From: Methanomethylovorans sp. PtaU1.Bin073
Lineage (GTDB): Archaea > Halobacteriota > Methanosarcinia > Methanosarcinales > Methanosarcinaceae
Assembly: GCA_002067265.1 (NCBI GenBank)
Contig: MVQW01000269.1
Coordinates: 1 to 62,501, forward strand
DNA: 62,501 nucleotides
Reading direction: 5' to 3'
The position numbers and the translations under genes were made by a program. The notes beneath the pieces were generated by a model. That model worked only from the letters and a program-made list of their open reading frames with translations. It made no database searches and was not told the DNA's origin. Positions 37,975 to 47,939 of this stretch are shown here, piece by piece; the stretch's first letter is position 1, and each line of letters opens with the position of its first letter.

Positions 37975-38145
37975 ATGGCAAAAATAAAAATCATCGTTGA
38001 TGGTTACAGATGTGAAAGGTGCAATCATGAGTGGATTCCACGAGTAAAAAAAGAAACAGATCCAACGATTTGCCCCAACTGTAAATCTCCTTATTGGGAT
38101 TCTCCTAGAAAAAACGAGTCCAAAAAACAAGATGTAGTGGATTGA
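37975..38145 (+). CDS. Small zinc-ribbon protein next to the R-M system
   Basis: 56 residues: CERCNHEWIPR near 13 and CPNCKSPYWDSPR near 34 form one zinc ribbon. It ends 5 bp before the methyltransferase start. Small proteins before R-M genes are often controllers, but this one has no helix-turn-helix. Related zinc ribbons occur alone in many archaea. Confidence 0.65.
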   Translation: MAKIKIIVDGYRCERCNHEWIPRVKKETDPTICPNCKSPYWDSPRKNESKKQDVVD

Positions 38146-38150
38146 TAATA

Positions 38151-39029
38151 ATGGTTGATTTAGCCATAAATAATCTATATTGTAAAATTATCTGCGGGGA
38201 TTGTAAAGAAATTCTCCCCACACTTGCCGAAAAGGCAGATTTGATTGTTACTTCTCCCCCTTATGCAGATGCAAGAAAAAAACATTATGATAGTAGTCAT
38301 CCTGATTTATTTGCCGAGTGGATGCTCGAATTTTCAAAACCATTCTATGATGCTCTGAAAGAAGATGGTAGTTTTGTATTAAACATAAAAGAAAGAGTTG
38401 TAAATGGAAAAAGACATAGATATGTATGGAATACTATCATTGGTTTCGAAAAAGCAGGCTGGATTCCAATAGAAGACTATATTTGGCATAAAGTAAACCC
38501 CATGCCCGGATATTGGCCTACCCGGCTGCGTGATGGTTGGGAATATTGTTTTCATTTAGCAAAAGTAAAAAAGCCTTATATGGACCAAGATGCAGTTAAA
38601 GTCCCTATTGGAAATTGGAATGAGGTAAGGCTTGCAAACCTGAATGGAAAAAGTGCAGAAAGGCATAACTCGGAAAATGATAGTGGATTTGGTAGAGATC
38701 TTAGAAATTGGGTTGGGAAGAAAATGGTCCTTCCATCTAATGTGATATCTTTACCTCTTGTAGGAAAGAACTATGGTCATCCAGCGGTATTTCCTAAAGA
38801 ACTCCCCTCCTTTTTCATAAAACTTTTCTCAAAAGAAAATGGCCTAGTTATTGATCCTTTTGGAGGGTCTGGATCCACTGCTATAGCTGCAATAAATCTT
38901 CACAGGAATTCAATTATTATCGATAATAATGAATTGTATTGTAAATTGGCGTATGAGCGTATCATGAAGGAGGCAAAAATTAATGGGACAGAAGTCATTC
39001 CCGTAAATTTTCAGATTGACTCACAATAA
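38151..39029 (+). CDS. DNA methyltransferase, beta class (N4-C or N6-A)
   Basis: 292 residues from ATG 38151; a TTG at 38142 is the alternative. The catalytic motif IV TSPPY is at about 34-38 and comes before the SAM-binding DPFGGSGSTA near 247, so the order is that of beta-class enzymes. SPPY favours N4-methylcytosine. The target recognition region is the middle 100-200. It protects DNA from the convergent endonuclease. Confidence 0.9.
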   Translation: MVDLAINNLYCKIICGDCKEILPTLAEKADLIVTSPPYADARKKHYDSSHPDLFAEWMLEFSKPFYDALKEDGSFVLNIKERVVNGKRHRYVWNTIIGFEKAGWIPIEDYIWHKVNPMPGYWPTRLRDGWEYCFHLAKVKKPYMDQDAVKVPIGNWNEVRLANLNGKSAERHNSENDSGFGRDLRNWVGKKMVLPSNVISLPLVGKNYGHPAVFPKELPSFFIKLFSKENGLVIDPFGGSGSTAIAAINLHRNSIIIDNNELYCKLAYERIMKEAKINGTEVIPVNFQIDSQ

Positions 39030-39957
39030 ACTCAAAGAATTTATCTCTGTTCACGGTTCCATCTGCGTTTGCTATCCCTAATTTGATAAATTCTTTTTTA
39101 AACAATTCTGCACACTCTGTTCTATATTTTAAAGAATAAAATGGCATGTGTGATTCTATGCATTCTAGTGACTTTGCGTAAATATCCACAGCTTCTCTGC
39201 CGGAAATATATGGGTATATAAAGCCCGGTGTCCACACTTCACAATTCTCAGAGTATGGATGACCATCCTGGTTATATCTTATGCTCCTACTTTTTTCATA
39301 GCTCAATACTTTTCCTTTGCTAGGCGTTGCAACTGCAATTACACAAAGATAAGGAGATGTTAAGTTCTTTTCTTCTTTTGCGAGTTTTTCAAGCCTTTTA
39401 ATAACTCCACCGACATCTTGTCCACCAACGGTATCTGAAGATTTTTTAACTGACATGTACAATCTAATACCTTTTGCAAAAGTAGGTGAAATTATGTCTA
39501 CAGTAATGTCTCCCTCTCGGGTTCCATCCGATGCTTGAATAATGTAATTAGGATGTCCATTATCTTGGTTATATTTTATCGATGCTCTCATTAATTCTAT
39601 AAGTAAAAACTGATAAAAAATGCCAATTTGCATTCTCAACCTTTGCATTTCATGAGGAATTCCATCCATATCAAAGATATCAATTGAATTCAATTGCCCA
39701 TAAAAAGAAGTTCCAAGTACTGGATCCGCACGCTCTTTTAAGTGTTTCATACACTGTTTGACTAAAGCTTTTGGAGAATCTGGATTTTTCCTGAGATTTC
39801 CATTTTTAGTCAATTTTGATCTTTCGAATGCTTTCTCAATAGCACTTTGAAGATACTCATCTGATAAAGGAGAAGCCATTCTTGGGAAAAGATCAGCTTT
39901 AGCAAGAGGAATATCATCTTCACGTGGATACAATTGCCGAGGATCACGTTTCGCCAT
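38995..39957 (-). CDS. Type II restriction endonuclease candidate
   Basis: 320 residues. A PD-(D/E)xK-like core is visible: EGDITVDIIS near 148-157 and LYMSVKKS with Lys171 or Lys172. The identity is based on this motif and on the convergent overlap of 35 bp with a methyltransferase gene. Recognition specificity cannot be read. It may be an isoschizomer of a known enzyme. Confidence 0.7.
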   Translation of the reverse strand: MAKRDPRQLYPREDDIPLAKADLFPRMASPLSDEYLQSAIEKAFERSKLTKNGNLRKNPDSPKALVKQCMKHLKERADPVLGTSFYGQLNSIDIFDMDGIPHEMQRLRMQIGIFYQFLLIELMRASIKYNQDNGHPNYIIQASDGTREGDITVDIISPTFAKGIRLYMSVKKSSDTVGGQDVGGVIKRLEKLAKEEKNLTSPYLCVIAVATPSKGKVLSYEKSRSIRYNQDGHPYSENCEVWTPGFIYPYISGREAVDIYAKSLECIESHMPFYSLKYRTECAELFKKEFIKLGIANADGTVNRDKFFEFIVSQSENLRE

Positions 39958-40126
39958 GCTACATTTTTATTGTGTCCATACTATATAATCTTCATTGGAA
40001 TGATGAGTTTTTTTATGATTGATGTACCTATGAAATAAAAATAATCGTAGTCATTCAGCCCACTACATGCAAGGAAAATTGAAATATGATATTCCTGTTT
40101 CCTAAACAGACTTTAACTGGATCTGT

Positions 40127-40582
40127 TCAGACAATTGCGTTCAGGGCCAGGTCCACAGCTTCCACCGGGTCATCTGACCTTATTATGCCATCGACGACCC
40201 ATTTGCATTCTATGGCAACGACCGGTTTGCCCATTTTAAGGGCCAGGGCTATCTCAGAAAGAGTACCATATTCGCCGCCCACCGCGATCAGAACATCAGA
40301 AGATGCGACAACTATGGCATTGCGTGCATGTCCCATATTGGTCACTATCTGGTAGTCAATGTACCGGTTAGCATCTTCGCGGCCATTGCCTGGCAGGATT
40401 CCAATGGTGTTCCCTCCCTGTCGCTTAGCTCCGCGTGCACAGGCTTCCATTACACCCCCCAGTCCCCCGCACACAAGGACCATGCCACGTATGGCGACTT
40501 CACGGCCTATTTCCTCTGCGATCATCTCGGTCTTATTGTCACAAATCCCGCCACCTATCACTCCTACCTGTATCTTTGCCAT
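40127..40582 (-). CDS. LOG-like/TIGR00725 family protein
   Basis: 151 residues. The Rossmann-like fold has VGVIGGG at the N-terminus, LVCGGLGGVMEA near 37, and VGGEYGTLSEIALAL near 100-114. The PGGxGTxxE motif of LOG phosphoribohydrolases is reduced to GGEYGTLSE. The role may be nucleotide or molybdenum cofactor binding; it is not established. It follows the tsr3 gene by 25 bp. Confidence 0.75.
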   Translation of the reverse strand: MAKIQVGVIGGGICDNKTEMIAEEIGREVAIRGMVLVCGGLGGVMEACARGAKRQGGNTIGILPGNGREDANRYIDYQIVTNMGHARNAIVVASSDVLIAVGGEYGTLSEIALALKMGKPVVAIECKWVVDGIIRSDDPVEAVDLALNAIV

Positions 40583-40607
40583 ATGTTGTCCTCCACAGTT
40601 TGATAAC

Positions 40608-41129
40608 TCATATATATTCTGCCTGGATTTTAAGTATCTCCCTACTGTCCTTAGCCATGGAATACTCCTCCAGAGGCTCTCTGTTAAGTTCCAGAAAAGT
40701 ATGACCCCAGTTGAACTTGGAAAGTATATGCGCAGCTTGTTCCTTGTATCCGAGTATATATAAAGAAGCAGCGAAAGCCTCTACAGATGTAAGTTTGAAG
40801 GGGCGGCCAAAGTTCACGGGATTGCCTGCAACCAGATATGGCAATGCCCGATGCTGCAGGTCAAGCATGAGCAATTGAGGAAATACAGCTTCTACATGTT
40901 CCCACGAGCAGTCCAGTACAGTAAGCCCTTTTGTTATACTGTCGGCAGGAGAAAGGGCCTTTTCGGCCATAGGGTCAAGAAGTATGGAGCCTCTGGGAAT
41001 GGCATTCACCTTTTCCACGAGGCGGGCAAGTTCGAAGCGCACCATTTTTTTACCAGTGCACTTTTTAGGATCACATTGCCCTGCATGATAAAGGTATAGC
41101 CGAACTTCTTTTGATCTGCTTCTTTCCAT
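40608..41129 (-). CDS. tsr3: rRNA aminocarboxypropyltransferase Tsr3
   Basis: 173 residues. [32 protein letters not shown] and [19 protein letters not shown] are the DUF367/Tsr3 signatures. It transfers the acp group of SAM to a hypermodified pseudouridine of small-subunit rRNA. Confidence 0.93.
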   Translation of the reverse strand: MERSRSKEVRLYLYHAGQCDPKKCTGKKMVRFELARLVEKVNAIPRGSILLDPMAEKALSPADSITKGLTVLDCSWEHVEAVFPQLLMLDLQHRALPYLVAGNPVNFGRPFKLTSVEAFAASLYILGYKEQAAHILSKFNWGHTFLELNREPLEEYSMAKDSREILKIQAEYI

Positions 41130-41266
41130 AGTTTGTTGATAGACTTTCCTATATAAAGCTTGAGCGATTTTTAATACAGCAAATATTATAGTTATCTTTT
41201 TATATATTCATTGTATATCTATCTTTATAAAGTTCGGATCAAATGTAAAAACTGATACTAAAAGTT

Positions 41267-42085
41267 GTGAAGAAGATGGCTGCCAAAATATACACAATAA
41301 CCTCTGGAAAGGGAGGGACTGGCAAAAGCATATTTGCTGTCAATCTGGCAGCAGCACTTGCCGGTCTTGCAAAAAAGACCCTGCTGATCGATGCTGACCT
41401 TGGTATGGCGAACATAGGCCTTATGCTGGGATTGGAGAACAGTAAGATCACGCTACACGAAGTATTGGCTGATGAAGCGAACGTGGAGGATGCATTGTAT
41501 GATGGACCTAACGGTCTTAAGGTCCTTCCCTGTGGTATATCTTTGCAGGGTTTCAAAAAAGCAGACCCTGCAAGACTCAAAGATATTATCGCGGAAGTTT
41601 CACCAAATTTCGAATTCATAATAATTGACACGGCCACTGGCATAAATCATGTAACAGCAAGTTCCATTGAAGTCTGCGATGAGGTCATAATGGTCCTTAC
41701 ACCCGAGATAACATCTATTACCGATGGGTCCAAAATGAGGGCTTTTTCAACGATGTTAGGAAAAGAGGTCACAGGCATGGTGCTGAATAGAACTATGCCG
41801 GTACATGATGAAATATACAGGGAGAAACTCGTGAGTTCTGTTGATATGAATATACTTGAGGTACTGCCTGAAGATGTGAGCATACCCAACAGCATCGCAG
41901 GTAAAAGTCCTGTAGTCACAAAATATCCTTATTCGGAGATCTCTATAGCTATGAACAGGCTTGCAGCACTACTTAGTGGCATAAAGATGCCTGAACCTGA
42001 GGAAGGAAAAGCACAAAAAAAGCACAAAAATGAAAAGAAGCGTGTCGTAGCTACAAAGCTGCCCTTCTCCCAGTCTAAAAAATAA
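41267..42085 (+). CDS. MinD/ParA-type ATPase heading a type IV pilus-like operon
   Basis: 272 residues from GTG 41267; ATG 41276 is the alternative. Deviant Walker A GKGGTGKS is at about 13-20, DADLGMANIGLMLG near 45, and FIIIDTATG near 125. The C-terminus is Lys-rich (KKHKNEKKR), perhaps for membrane or protein contacts. Members of this family position surface machines. It is 9 bp before the assembly ATPase gene. Confidence 0.85.
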   Translation: MKKMAAKIYTITSGKGGTGKSIFAVNLAAALAGLAKKTLLIDADLGMANIGLMLGLENSKITLHEVLADEANVEDALYDGPNGLKVLPCGISLQGFKKADPARLKDIIAEVSPNFEFIIIDTATGINHVTASSIEVCDEVIMVLTPEITSITDGSKMRAFSTMLGKEVTGMVLNRTMPVHDEIYREKLVSSVDMNILEVLPEDVSIPNSIAGKSPVVTKYPYSEISIAMNRLAALLSGIKMPEPEEGKAQKKHKNEKKRVVATKLPFSQSKK

Positions 42086-42094
42086 GAGGTTATC

Positions 42095-44005
42095 ATGGCT
42101 CTTACTGATGTAATCCAACATGACAGGAATTCAGGTAAAGACCCCATTCCTGCGCTGCAAAGGATCAATATCACAGATCGGGATCCTAAACCCGAGGAAA
42201 CCGCCAGCATTCTTTCCACTATTAATAATGATGTTGGTTCCGATGATAACATAGGTGGTCTTAAAGCACGCATAGCTACTGATCATATACAATTGATAAC
42301 GGGTCTTAATATCGATCTTGATGCAAATACCTCATGGGAACAGAACATAAGGAATGTTATCGCCAGCAAGGAACTAAATGTAGAGGCCGATATCAAAGCA
42401 CAAGAAGATGCACAGGTTCCATTGCACCAGCGATTAATAGCACTTATCTCCAACAGCTCCGAAGAGGAAGAGGAATATAATATTGCAGTACACGGTCCAA
42501 TTGTAGATTTCGGTATACCCGAAGGAAGCAATTTCAAAGAGATCGAAATGTATGCTGTCAATCCTCCGTATGCTTATATAAGAATGGCCTATGATCCAGT
42601 TGCACATGAATACCAGTATCAGGTACTTGAACCTGTGCTCTCGGAAGACGAAAAGAGATTGCTGGAAAATATAAAGCAACAGCTGATTGAAACCCTGGAG
42701 CTTAACCTTAAAGAAACAGATCATAAGAATGCTGAAAAGTACCTGAGGAATCAAGCAAAAAAATATCTTCGAGAATACAAGATAGACATCTCTGTCCGTA
42801 AAAAGGAAAGAGTGATATATCACTTGATAAGGGATTTCCTTGGATTCGGAAGAATAGATGCTATCATGCGGGATATGAGGCTTGAGGACGTATCATGTGA
42901 TGGCCCGAACACTCCCATATACATCTACCACAAGGCCTACAATTCAGTGCCTACGAATGTTATTTTCTCAGATGATGATGAGCTTGACACCTTTGCCATA
43001 AGGATAGCTCAGCTGTGCGGAAGGCACATATCCATAGCAAATCCGCTTCTTGATGCAACGATGCCCGATGGTTCACGCATCCAGATCACCCTTGGAAGGG
43101 AAGTTACCACCCGGGGGAGCACATTTACCATAAGGCGGTTCAATGAGAACCCCATCACTCCGGCAAATCTCGTGAATTTCCACACTTTCTCCACGGCAAT
43201 GATGGCATACCTGTGGATGGCTGTGGACTCGAGCAAAAGCATCGTATTCGTGGGTGGTACTGCATCGGGTAAAACCACTGCAATGAATGCTGTATCTCTT
43301 TTTATCCAGCCTGAAATGAAGATCGTCTCAATAGAAGATACAAGGGAACTTAACCTTTCCCATCCCAACTGGATACCTGGCGTGACCAGAGAGTCCTTTG
43401 CAGGTGAGGAAAGAGGCTCTATCCAGATGTATGAGCTTCTCAGGGCATCCCTGCGGCAAAGGCCAGAGTACATTCTTGTGGGTGAAGTACGTGGAGCAGA
43501 GGCTTATGTGCTTTTCCAGGCCATGTCCACAGGTCATACTACGTTCTCTACCATGCATGCCGATTCAGTGCAATCTGTAGTGCACAGGCTTGAAAATCCC
43601 CCTATCAATGTCCCGAGGATCATGATCCAGGCTCTTGATATTGTTTCTATTCAGGCGCAGGTAAAAGTGAATAATGAGAGGGTAAGAAGATGCAAATCAC
43701 TTACAGAGATAGTGGGTGTGGATCCGAGAACAGGTGAATTGCTCACGAACGAAGTATTCATCTGGGATGCGGCAAAGGACAGTTTCCAGTATTCAGGCCG
43801 CTCATATATGCTGGAAAGTATAATGGAGAACAGGGGATGGAACGAAGAAAAACTTAAGGATGAACTTAAGAAAAGACAGGATCTTCTTGAATGGGCACGT
43901 CTGAAAAAGATCAGTCACTATAAGGATTTTGCTAAACTTGTGGTGACATATGGCAGGGAACCTGAAACTATAATGAAGATGGTAAGGCAGGATCTGAATG
44001 ACTAA
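42095..44005 (+). CDS. Type II/IV secretion-type assembly ATPase (TadA/GspE family)
   Basis: 636 residues. An N-terminal domain of about 220 residues is variable. The core has Walker A GGTASGKTT near 386-394, Asp box KIVSIEDTRELNL, and Walker B EYILVGEVRG near 465, plus a HADSVQS His box. It powers assembly or retraction of archaeal pili. It overlaps the next gene by 8 bp. Confidence 0.93.
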   Translation: MALTDVIQHDRNSGKDPIPALQRINITDRDPKPEETASILSTINNDVGSDDNIGGLKARIATDHIQLITGLNIDLDANTSWEQNIRNVIASKELNVEADIKAQEDAQVPLHQRLIALISNSSEEEEEYNIAVHGPIVDFGIPEGSNFKEIEMYAVNPPYAYIRMAYDPVAHEYQYQVLEPVLSEDEKRLLENIKQQLIETLELNLKETDHKNAEKYLRNQAKKYLREYKIDISVRKKERVIYHLIRDFLGFGRIDAIMRDMRLEDVSCDGPNTPIYIYHKAYNSVPTNVIFSDDDELDTFAIRIAQLCGRHISIANPLLDATMPDGSRIQITLGREVTTRGSTFTIRRFNENPITPANLVNFHTFSTAMMAYLWMAVDSSKSIVFVGGTASGKTTAMNAVSLFIQPEMKIVSIEDTRELNLSHPNWIPGVTRESFAGEERGSIQMYELLRASLRQRPEYILVGEVRGAEAYVLFQAMSTGHTTFSTMHADSVQSVVHRLENPPINVPRIMIQALDIVSIQAQVKVNNERVRRCKSLTEIVGVDPRTGELLTNEVFIWDAAKDSFQYSGRSYMLESIMENRGWNEEKLKDELKKRQDLLEWARLKKISHYKDFAKLVVTYGREPETIMKMVRQDLND

Positions 44006-44921
44006 TATCTATTTCAATGTAGCCTATGAGATATTCGGGAAATATTATGATGATCGAAGGCTTGAGTATTATGGTCTTCGGTTGAACATGCTCCGCAACC
44101 GAATGAGCATAGGCTATGACATGTATTTGTCCGGTGCTATGCTCACTGCTTTTGCGTGTATGTTCTTTGCACTGATTGCTGTTAACCTTCTTTTTTATTT
44201 TACAGGTGTGCCTGATCTCACAGGATCGAGAATTACTGCTCCTCAATGGATCTTACAGTTCAGTGAGTACAAGAAAATAGCCATATGGTTCGCCATGAAC
44301 GCTATCACAGCGATCTTCGTTTTCACTGCTGTGTATAAGACGTTCGTGATATATCCGGCCGTCATGGCAGGAGAAAGGAAGAGAGGAATAGAACGTATAC
44401 TTCCTTATGCCATTAACTACATGTCCTCAATGGCTGGGGCCGGAGTGTTACCTTTAGATCTGTTCCGTTCTCTTGCAGCTAACGATATATACAGGGATGT
44501 GGCGGTAGAGGCAAGATATCTGGTAAGGGATATCGAAGTGCTTGGGCATAATCTTGTAACAGGGATGAGGAACCTTGCTCTGACAACACCTTCGCCTTCT
44601 TTGCAGGATTTCCTGCAGGGAGCCATCACGGTGGTTACATCCGGTGGAGAACTGGAGCCTTATTTCAAGATAAAGACCGAGCAGTACCTTATTGAGAATA
44701 GGCAAAAACAAAAAGAGTTCCTTGAAACATTGGGATTGCTGGGTGAGACCTATGTTACGGCTTTTGTTGCCGGACCTCTTTTCATGATAGTTGTTATATC
44801 GATCATGGCAATAATGGGAGGCGCTGAAATGATCTTCCTCTATCTGCTGATCTATGCGATCATACCCTTTGGAAGCGCAATGTACATTCTGCTTATCAGC
44901 AGCATGACACCGGAGGCATGA
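43998..44921 (+). CDS. TadC/GspF-type platform membrane protein 1
   Basis: 307 residues. Transmembrane helices lie at about 46-70, 92-115, 255-275 and 280-300. The cytoplasmic four-helix F domain (LPYAINYMSSMAGAG) lies between them. It recruits the ATPase to the membrane. The start overlaps the ATPase end and its own end overlaps the next start (ATGA). Confidence 0.9.
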   Translation: MTNIYFNVAYEIFGKYYDDRRLEYYGLRLNMLRNRMSIGYDMYLSGAMLTAFACMFFALIAVNLLFYFTGVPDLTGSRITAPQWILQFSEYKKIAIWFAMNAITAIFVFTAVYKTFVIYPAVMAGERKRGIERILPYAINYMSSMAGAGVLPLDLFRSLAANDIYRDVAVEARYLVRDIEVLGHNLVTGMRNLALTTPSPSLQDFLQGAITVVTSGGELEPYFKIKTEQYLIENRQKQKEFLETLGLLGETYVTAFVAGPLFMIVVISIMAIMGGAEMIFLYLLIYAIIPFGSAMYILLISSMTPEA

Positions 44922-45913
44922 AAATGGAATGGAAGAAACTCTTTAAGACCAACTTCCCTGTGGATCCAAACTTTGACGAGGAAACTCTCCGTCAGATGGA
45001 AGATGCCATTGTAAGAGTAGGATTGGAAAATTCGCGTAAGAACGTAGTGTTGAAACAGTTCATAAAAGATCCATACACGACACTGTGTGCCTATCCGGAC
45101 TATACGTTCATTATTAGTACACCAGTTGCCCTGGTGTTCCTGATCACGGGTCTTGTGCGGAATTGGCCAAACCCGATAATAGATGATGTTATCTTCTTCA
45201 GTGTTCTGATAGCCATATTCCCAGCTTCTGTAATGTATCAGAAGAAGATGAAGCATATCACGAAGATCGAGGAATACTTGCCTACGTTCCTTAGAGATAT
45301 TTCTGAGATGAGTCGTGCCGGTCTTACTCTCTCCAGATCAGTGGCCACAGTGGCAAAAGGAGAGTATGGCGAACTTTCTCCCGAGATAAAAAAGATGAAT
45401 GATCTGATGTCGTGGGGAATTTCTTTTGAACGGTCATTGCTCACTTTCGCATACCGTATGAACACTGCTCTCATTGACAGGTCTGTTGCTCTGATCACTC
45501 AGGCCAGCAAGGCGGGTGGTCGGGTCTCTCAGGTATTGGAAGCTGCTGCCAGGGATTCCACCGAAGTGAAACAGCTCGAAAGGGAACGAAAGGGTAACAT
45601 GATGGTGTATCTGGTGATCATTTACATGTCCTTCTTTGTGTTCCTCTTCGTCATAGCTATGCTTTCAATGACCTTTGTGCCTACTATGGCAACAGCAGGC
45701 CAGGCTGCCACAGATGCTGGCGCAGGCGGTCAGTTCATGGGTGCCTTCGATCCGGACCTGTTCATAAGGGTGATGTTCCACGCATCTCTTGTTCAGGGAT
45801 TCTTCAGCGGGCTTGTAGCAGGACAGATGGGAGAAGGAGCTGTATCTGCCGGGCTTAAACATTCGATAGTTCTGTCACTTATAGCCTGGGTCACGTTCAC
45901 TTTTTTCATCTGA
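44918..45913 (+). CDS. TadC/GspF-type platform membrane protein 2
   Basis: 331 residues. Transmembrane helices lie at about 62-80, 88-105, 225-250, 285-305 and 310-330. The F domain includes LPTFLRDISEMSRAGLTL near 123-140. Two platform proteins of the GspF family in tandem are typical of archaeal Tad-like pili. No pilin or prepilin peptidase gene is in this operon. Confidence 0.9.
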   Translation: MKMEWKKLFKTNFPVDPNFDEETLRQMEDAIVRVGLENSRKNVVLKQFIKDPYTTLCAYPDYTFIISTPVALVFLITGLVRNWPNPIIDDVIFFSVLIAIFPASVMYQKKMKHITKIEEYLPTFLRDISEMSRAGLTLSRSVATVAKGEYGELSPEIKKMNDLMSWGISFERSLLTFAYRMNTALIDRSVALITQASKAGGRVSQVLEAAARDSTEVKQLERERKGNMMVYLVIIYMSFFVFLFVIAMLSMTFVPTMATAGQAATDAGAGGQFMGAFDPDLFIRVMFHASLVQGFFSGLVAGQMGEGAVSAGLKHSIVLSLIAWVTFTFFI

Positions 45914-46484
45914 GTTGGCAGAATGCATTGAGGGCATTCTTCCTCACTTTTTCAAAAAGGTCATTTCCGTGAGCATCTATACCCACGACAAGGGGGCCAA
46001 AGCGTTCGACTTCAAGTTCCCATACTGCTTCAGGCATTCCTAATTGTGGCCAGTGCACCGACCTGACCTTTTTTATAGACCCTGCTGCAAGGGCTGCACA
46101 TCCTCCCGTATAGGCAAGATATACGCACTTATCCTCAAGTGTACCCGCTATTCCTTGCATGCCCCCTTTTCCAATGAGGGCCCTGACAGCATGTTTTTCA
46201 AGCAGTTTGGGTGTCATCCTGGCCATTCTGTCACTTGTGGTGGGACCTGCAGCAATGGCTCTCCATTTATCGTCTTCTTTGAGCATCAAAGGGCCACAGT
46301 GGTATATTGCCGCACCTTCCAGGTCAAAGGGCAGTTCTTCGTTCCTGCCGTCCAATTCCAGTATGTGAGCATGGGCTTCATCCCTGGCGGTGTATACAAT
46401 ACCACTTAAGTATACAACATCACCAGCAACCAGCTTTCTAATATCCTCTTTTTTAAGGGGAGTGCATAGCTCATAAGTGCTCAT
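45906..46484 (-). CDS. Class I fumarase, beta subunit
   Basis: 192 residues from ATG 46484, with GGAGGG upstream inside the alpha gene. The swivelling-domain hallmarks are present: GDVVYLSGIVYTARDEAH near 26-43, GPTTSDRM near 85 and GKGGM near 105. It forms fumarate hydratase with the alpha subunit. The convergent ends overlap the pilus operon by 8 bp. Confidence 0.9.
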   Translation of the reverse strand: MSTYELCTPLKKEDIRKLVAGDVVYLSGIVYTARDEAHAHILELDGRNEELPFDLEGAAIYHCGPLMLKEDDKWRAIAAGPTTSDRMARMTPKLLEKHAVRALIGKGGMQGIAGTLEDKCVYLAYTGGCAALAAGSIKKVRSVHWPQLGMPEAVWELEVERFGPLVVGIDAHGNDLFEKVRKNALNAFCQLR

Positions 46485-46485
46485 G

Positions 46486-47319
46486 CTATCCCTCCAGCAC
46501 AACTTTTGCGTGTCTGTTGGCCCAGCACTGTATGTTCACAGCCACAGGCAGTGATGCAGTGTGGCAATATGCCTGCTTTACATGTACAGCAAGAGCAGTT
46601 GTACACCCACCCATGCCCATGGGACCTATTCCCAGTGCATTGATGTCCTTAAGCAGCTCAAGTTCGAACGGGTCCATTTTGTCCATATCCATTAGAAGAG
46701 CTTGCTTTGCAAGTCTTGCCGCCTTATCAAAGGAACCTCCGATGCCCACTCCTACAACGATGGGAGGGCATGGCATTCCCCCTGCCTTGAGCACTGTCTC
46801 CAGCACGAATTCTCTGATCCTGGAAATCTCTGTGGGATTGAACATGCGCAGAGCGCTCATGTTCTCAGAGCCAGCACCTTTTGGAGCTACTGTGATGCTA
46901 AGCTTGTTACCTTCCACAAAACTGTAATTGATGTCCGGCAGGCCGCTGCCAGTATTGTCGCCGCTGTTCTGCCTGGAAAGGGGAGACACGGCATTTGGCC
47001 TAAGAGGTACCTGTACCGTTGCACGACGCACGCCTTCGACAATGGCACCTTCAAGGTCAAAGTCCAGGATCAAGGAACGGCCGATCTCTACAAAGAATAC
47101 CATAATGCCGGTATCCTGGCACATTGGCACTGATCCTTTTTTGGAAAGTTCTATATTCTTTAAGATTGCCGCAAACTGTGCTCTGGCAGTTTCAGATTTT
47201 TCCCGTTCATATGCATTCTCAATAGCAGCAATGACATCCTGAGGCAGACAGATCTCTGCTTCTCCTATAATGTTCACTGTTGCCAGAACCACATCCTCAT
47301 AATTGATCCGGCCTGTCAA
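46486..47319 (-). CDS. Class I fumarase, alpha subunit
   Basis: 277 residues. The 4Fe-4S ligands are Cys in SVPMCQDTG (about 60), Cys in GMPCPPIVVGVGIGG near 185 and Cys in MGMGGCTTAL near 250. It catalyses fumarate to malate, part of the partial TCA cycle used for biosynthesis in methanogens. A tartrate dehydratase paralogue cannot be excluded. It ends in TAG, overlapped by the beta-subunit leader. Confidence 0.92.
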   Translation of the reverse strand: MTGRINYEDVVLATVNIIGEAEICLPQDVIAAIENAYEREKSETARAQFAAILKNIELSKKGSVPMCQDTGIMVFFVEIGRSLILDFDLEGAIVEGVRRATVQVPLRPNAVSPLSRQNSGDNTGSGLPDINYSFVEGNKLSITVAPKGAGSENMSALRMFNPTEISRIREFVLETVLKAGGMPCPPIVVGVGIGGSFDKAARLAKQALLMDMDKMDPFELELLKDINALGIGPMGMGGCTTALAVHVKQAYCHTASLPVAVNIQCWANRHAKVVLEG

Positions 47320-47699
47320 ACAATCACCCTGAAAAGACGATGAACCCCATAGTTGATCATTATTTGTTATTATCGTTATTTGTTGTTAAGCCGGGCATAG
47401 ACCGCTGCCGCGACTATTATGCAGCCGTATATTCCTAATTTGATAGTTTTGATTATCATTCCACCACCCATCCATGAAGCCAGGTTTGTAGGACCACCAT
47501 TGAGCTAAACATTGCTTTTTGGAACGAGTACCACTTTTGTCCCTTAGACAGACCTTCCCTCTGATGTTCAACTATATTAATATTTCTCATGCATGATAAC
47601 TGGAAACCATTGTCATTAGATCACGCGGAAAATACGACTAAAACCAGAATCAGATGAACTAAACAATGACCAGCAACAAGAACAACTATGTTTTATTGG
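47320..47699. other. Spacer between fumarase and tRNA-Leu
   Basis: 380 bp with no supportable gene. A 61-codon minus-strand frame at 47386-47571 has no coding features. An AT-rich run before 47581 may include the fumarase promoter. Confidence 0.3.
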
Positions 47700-47782
47700 T
47701 GCGGGAGAAGGGATTCGAACCCCCGAACGCCTGCGCGAGTAGATCTTGAGTCTACCACCGTTGGCCGCTTGGTTACTCCCGC
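47700..47782 (-). tRNA. tRNA-Leu(CAA)
   Basis: The reverse strand folds into a type II cloverleaf. The acceptor GCGGGAG pairs with CTCCCGC, discriminator A. The anticodon stem GTAGA/TCTAC encloses CTCAAGA, anticodon CAA. A long variable arm (TCGCGCAGGCG) marks leucine. The T arm is GGGGG-TTCGAAT-CCCTT. CCA is not encoded and there is no intron. Confidence 0.95.
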
Positions 47783-47939
47783 ATTCAGGTTTAAGATAGC
47801 AGTAATACAGGTATTAATTATAAACCTAACTGTCAGGAAGTATCTAGCTTAACATATTCAACGGAAGATTCATATCTTACATCTGCTAAGTTCATCATTG
47901 TTTTACATGAGAAACAAGTAAAAGATCAGAGGTAATTGG

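Noticed and set aside
37921..38130. 69-codon minus-strand frame
   Set aside because: Opposes the zinc-ribbon gene, which has a clear motif and fits the operon.
47386..47571. 61-codon frame upstream of fumarase
   Set aside because: No coding features; lies in AT-rich promoter-like DNA.
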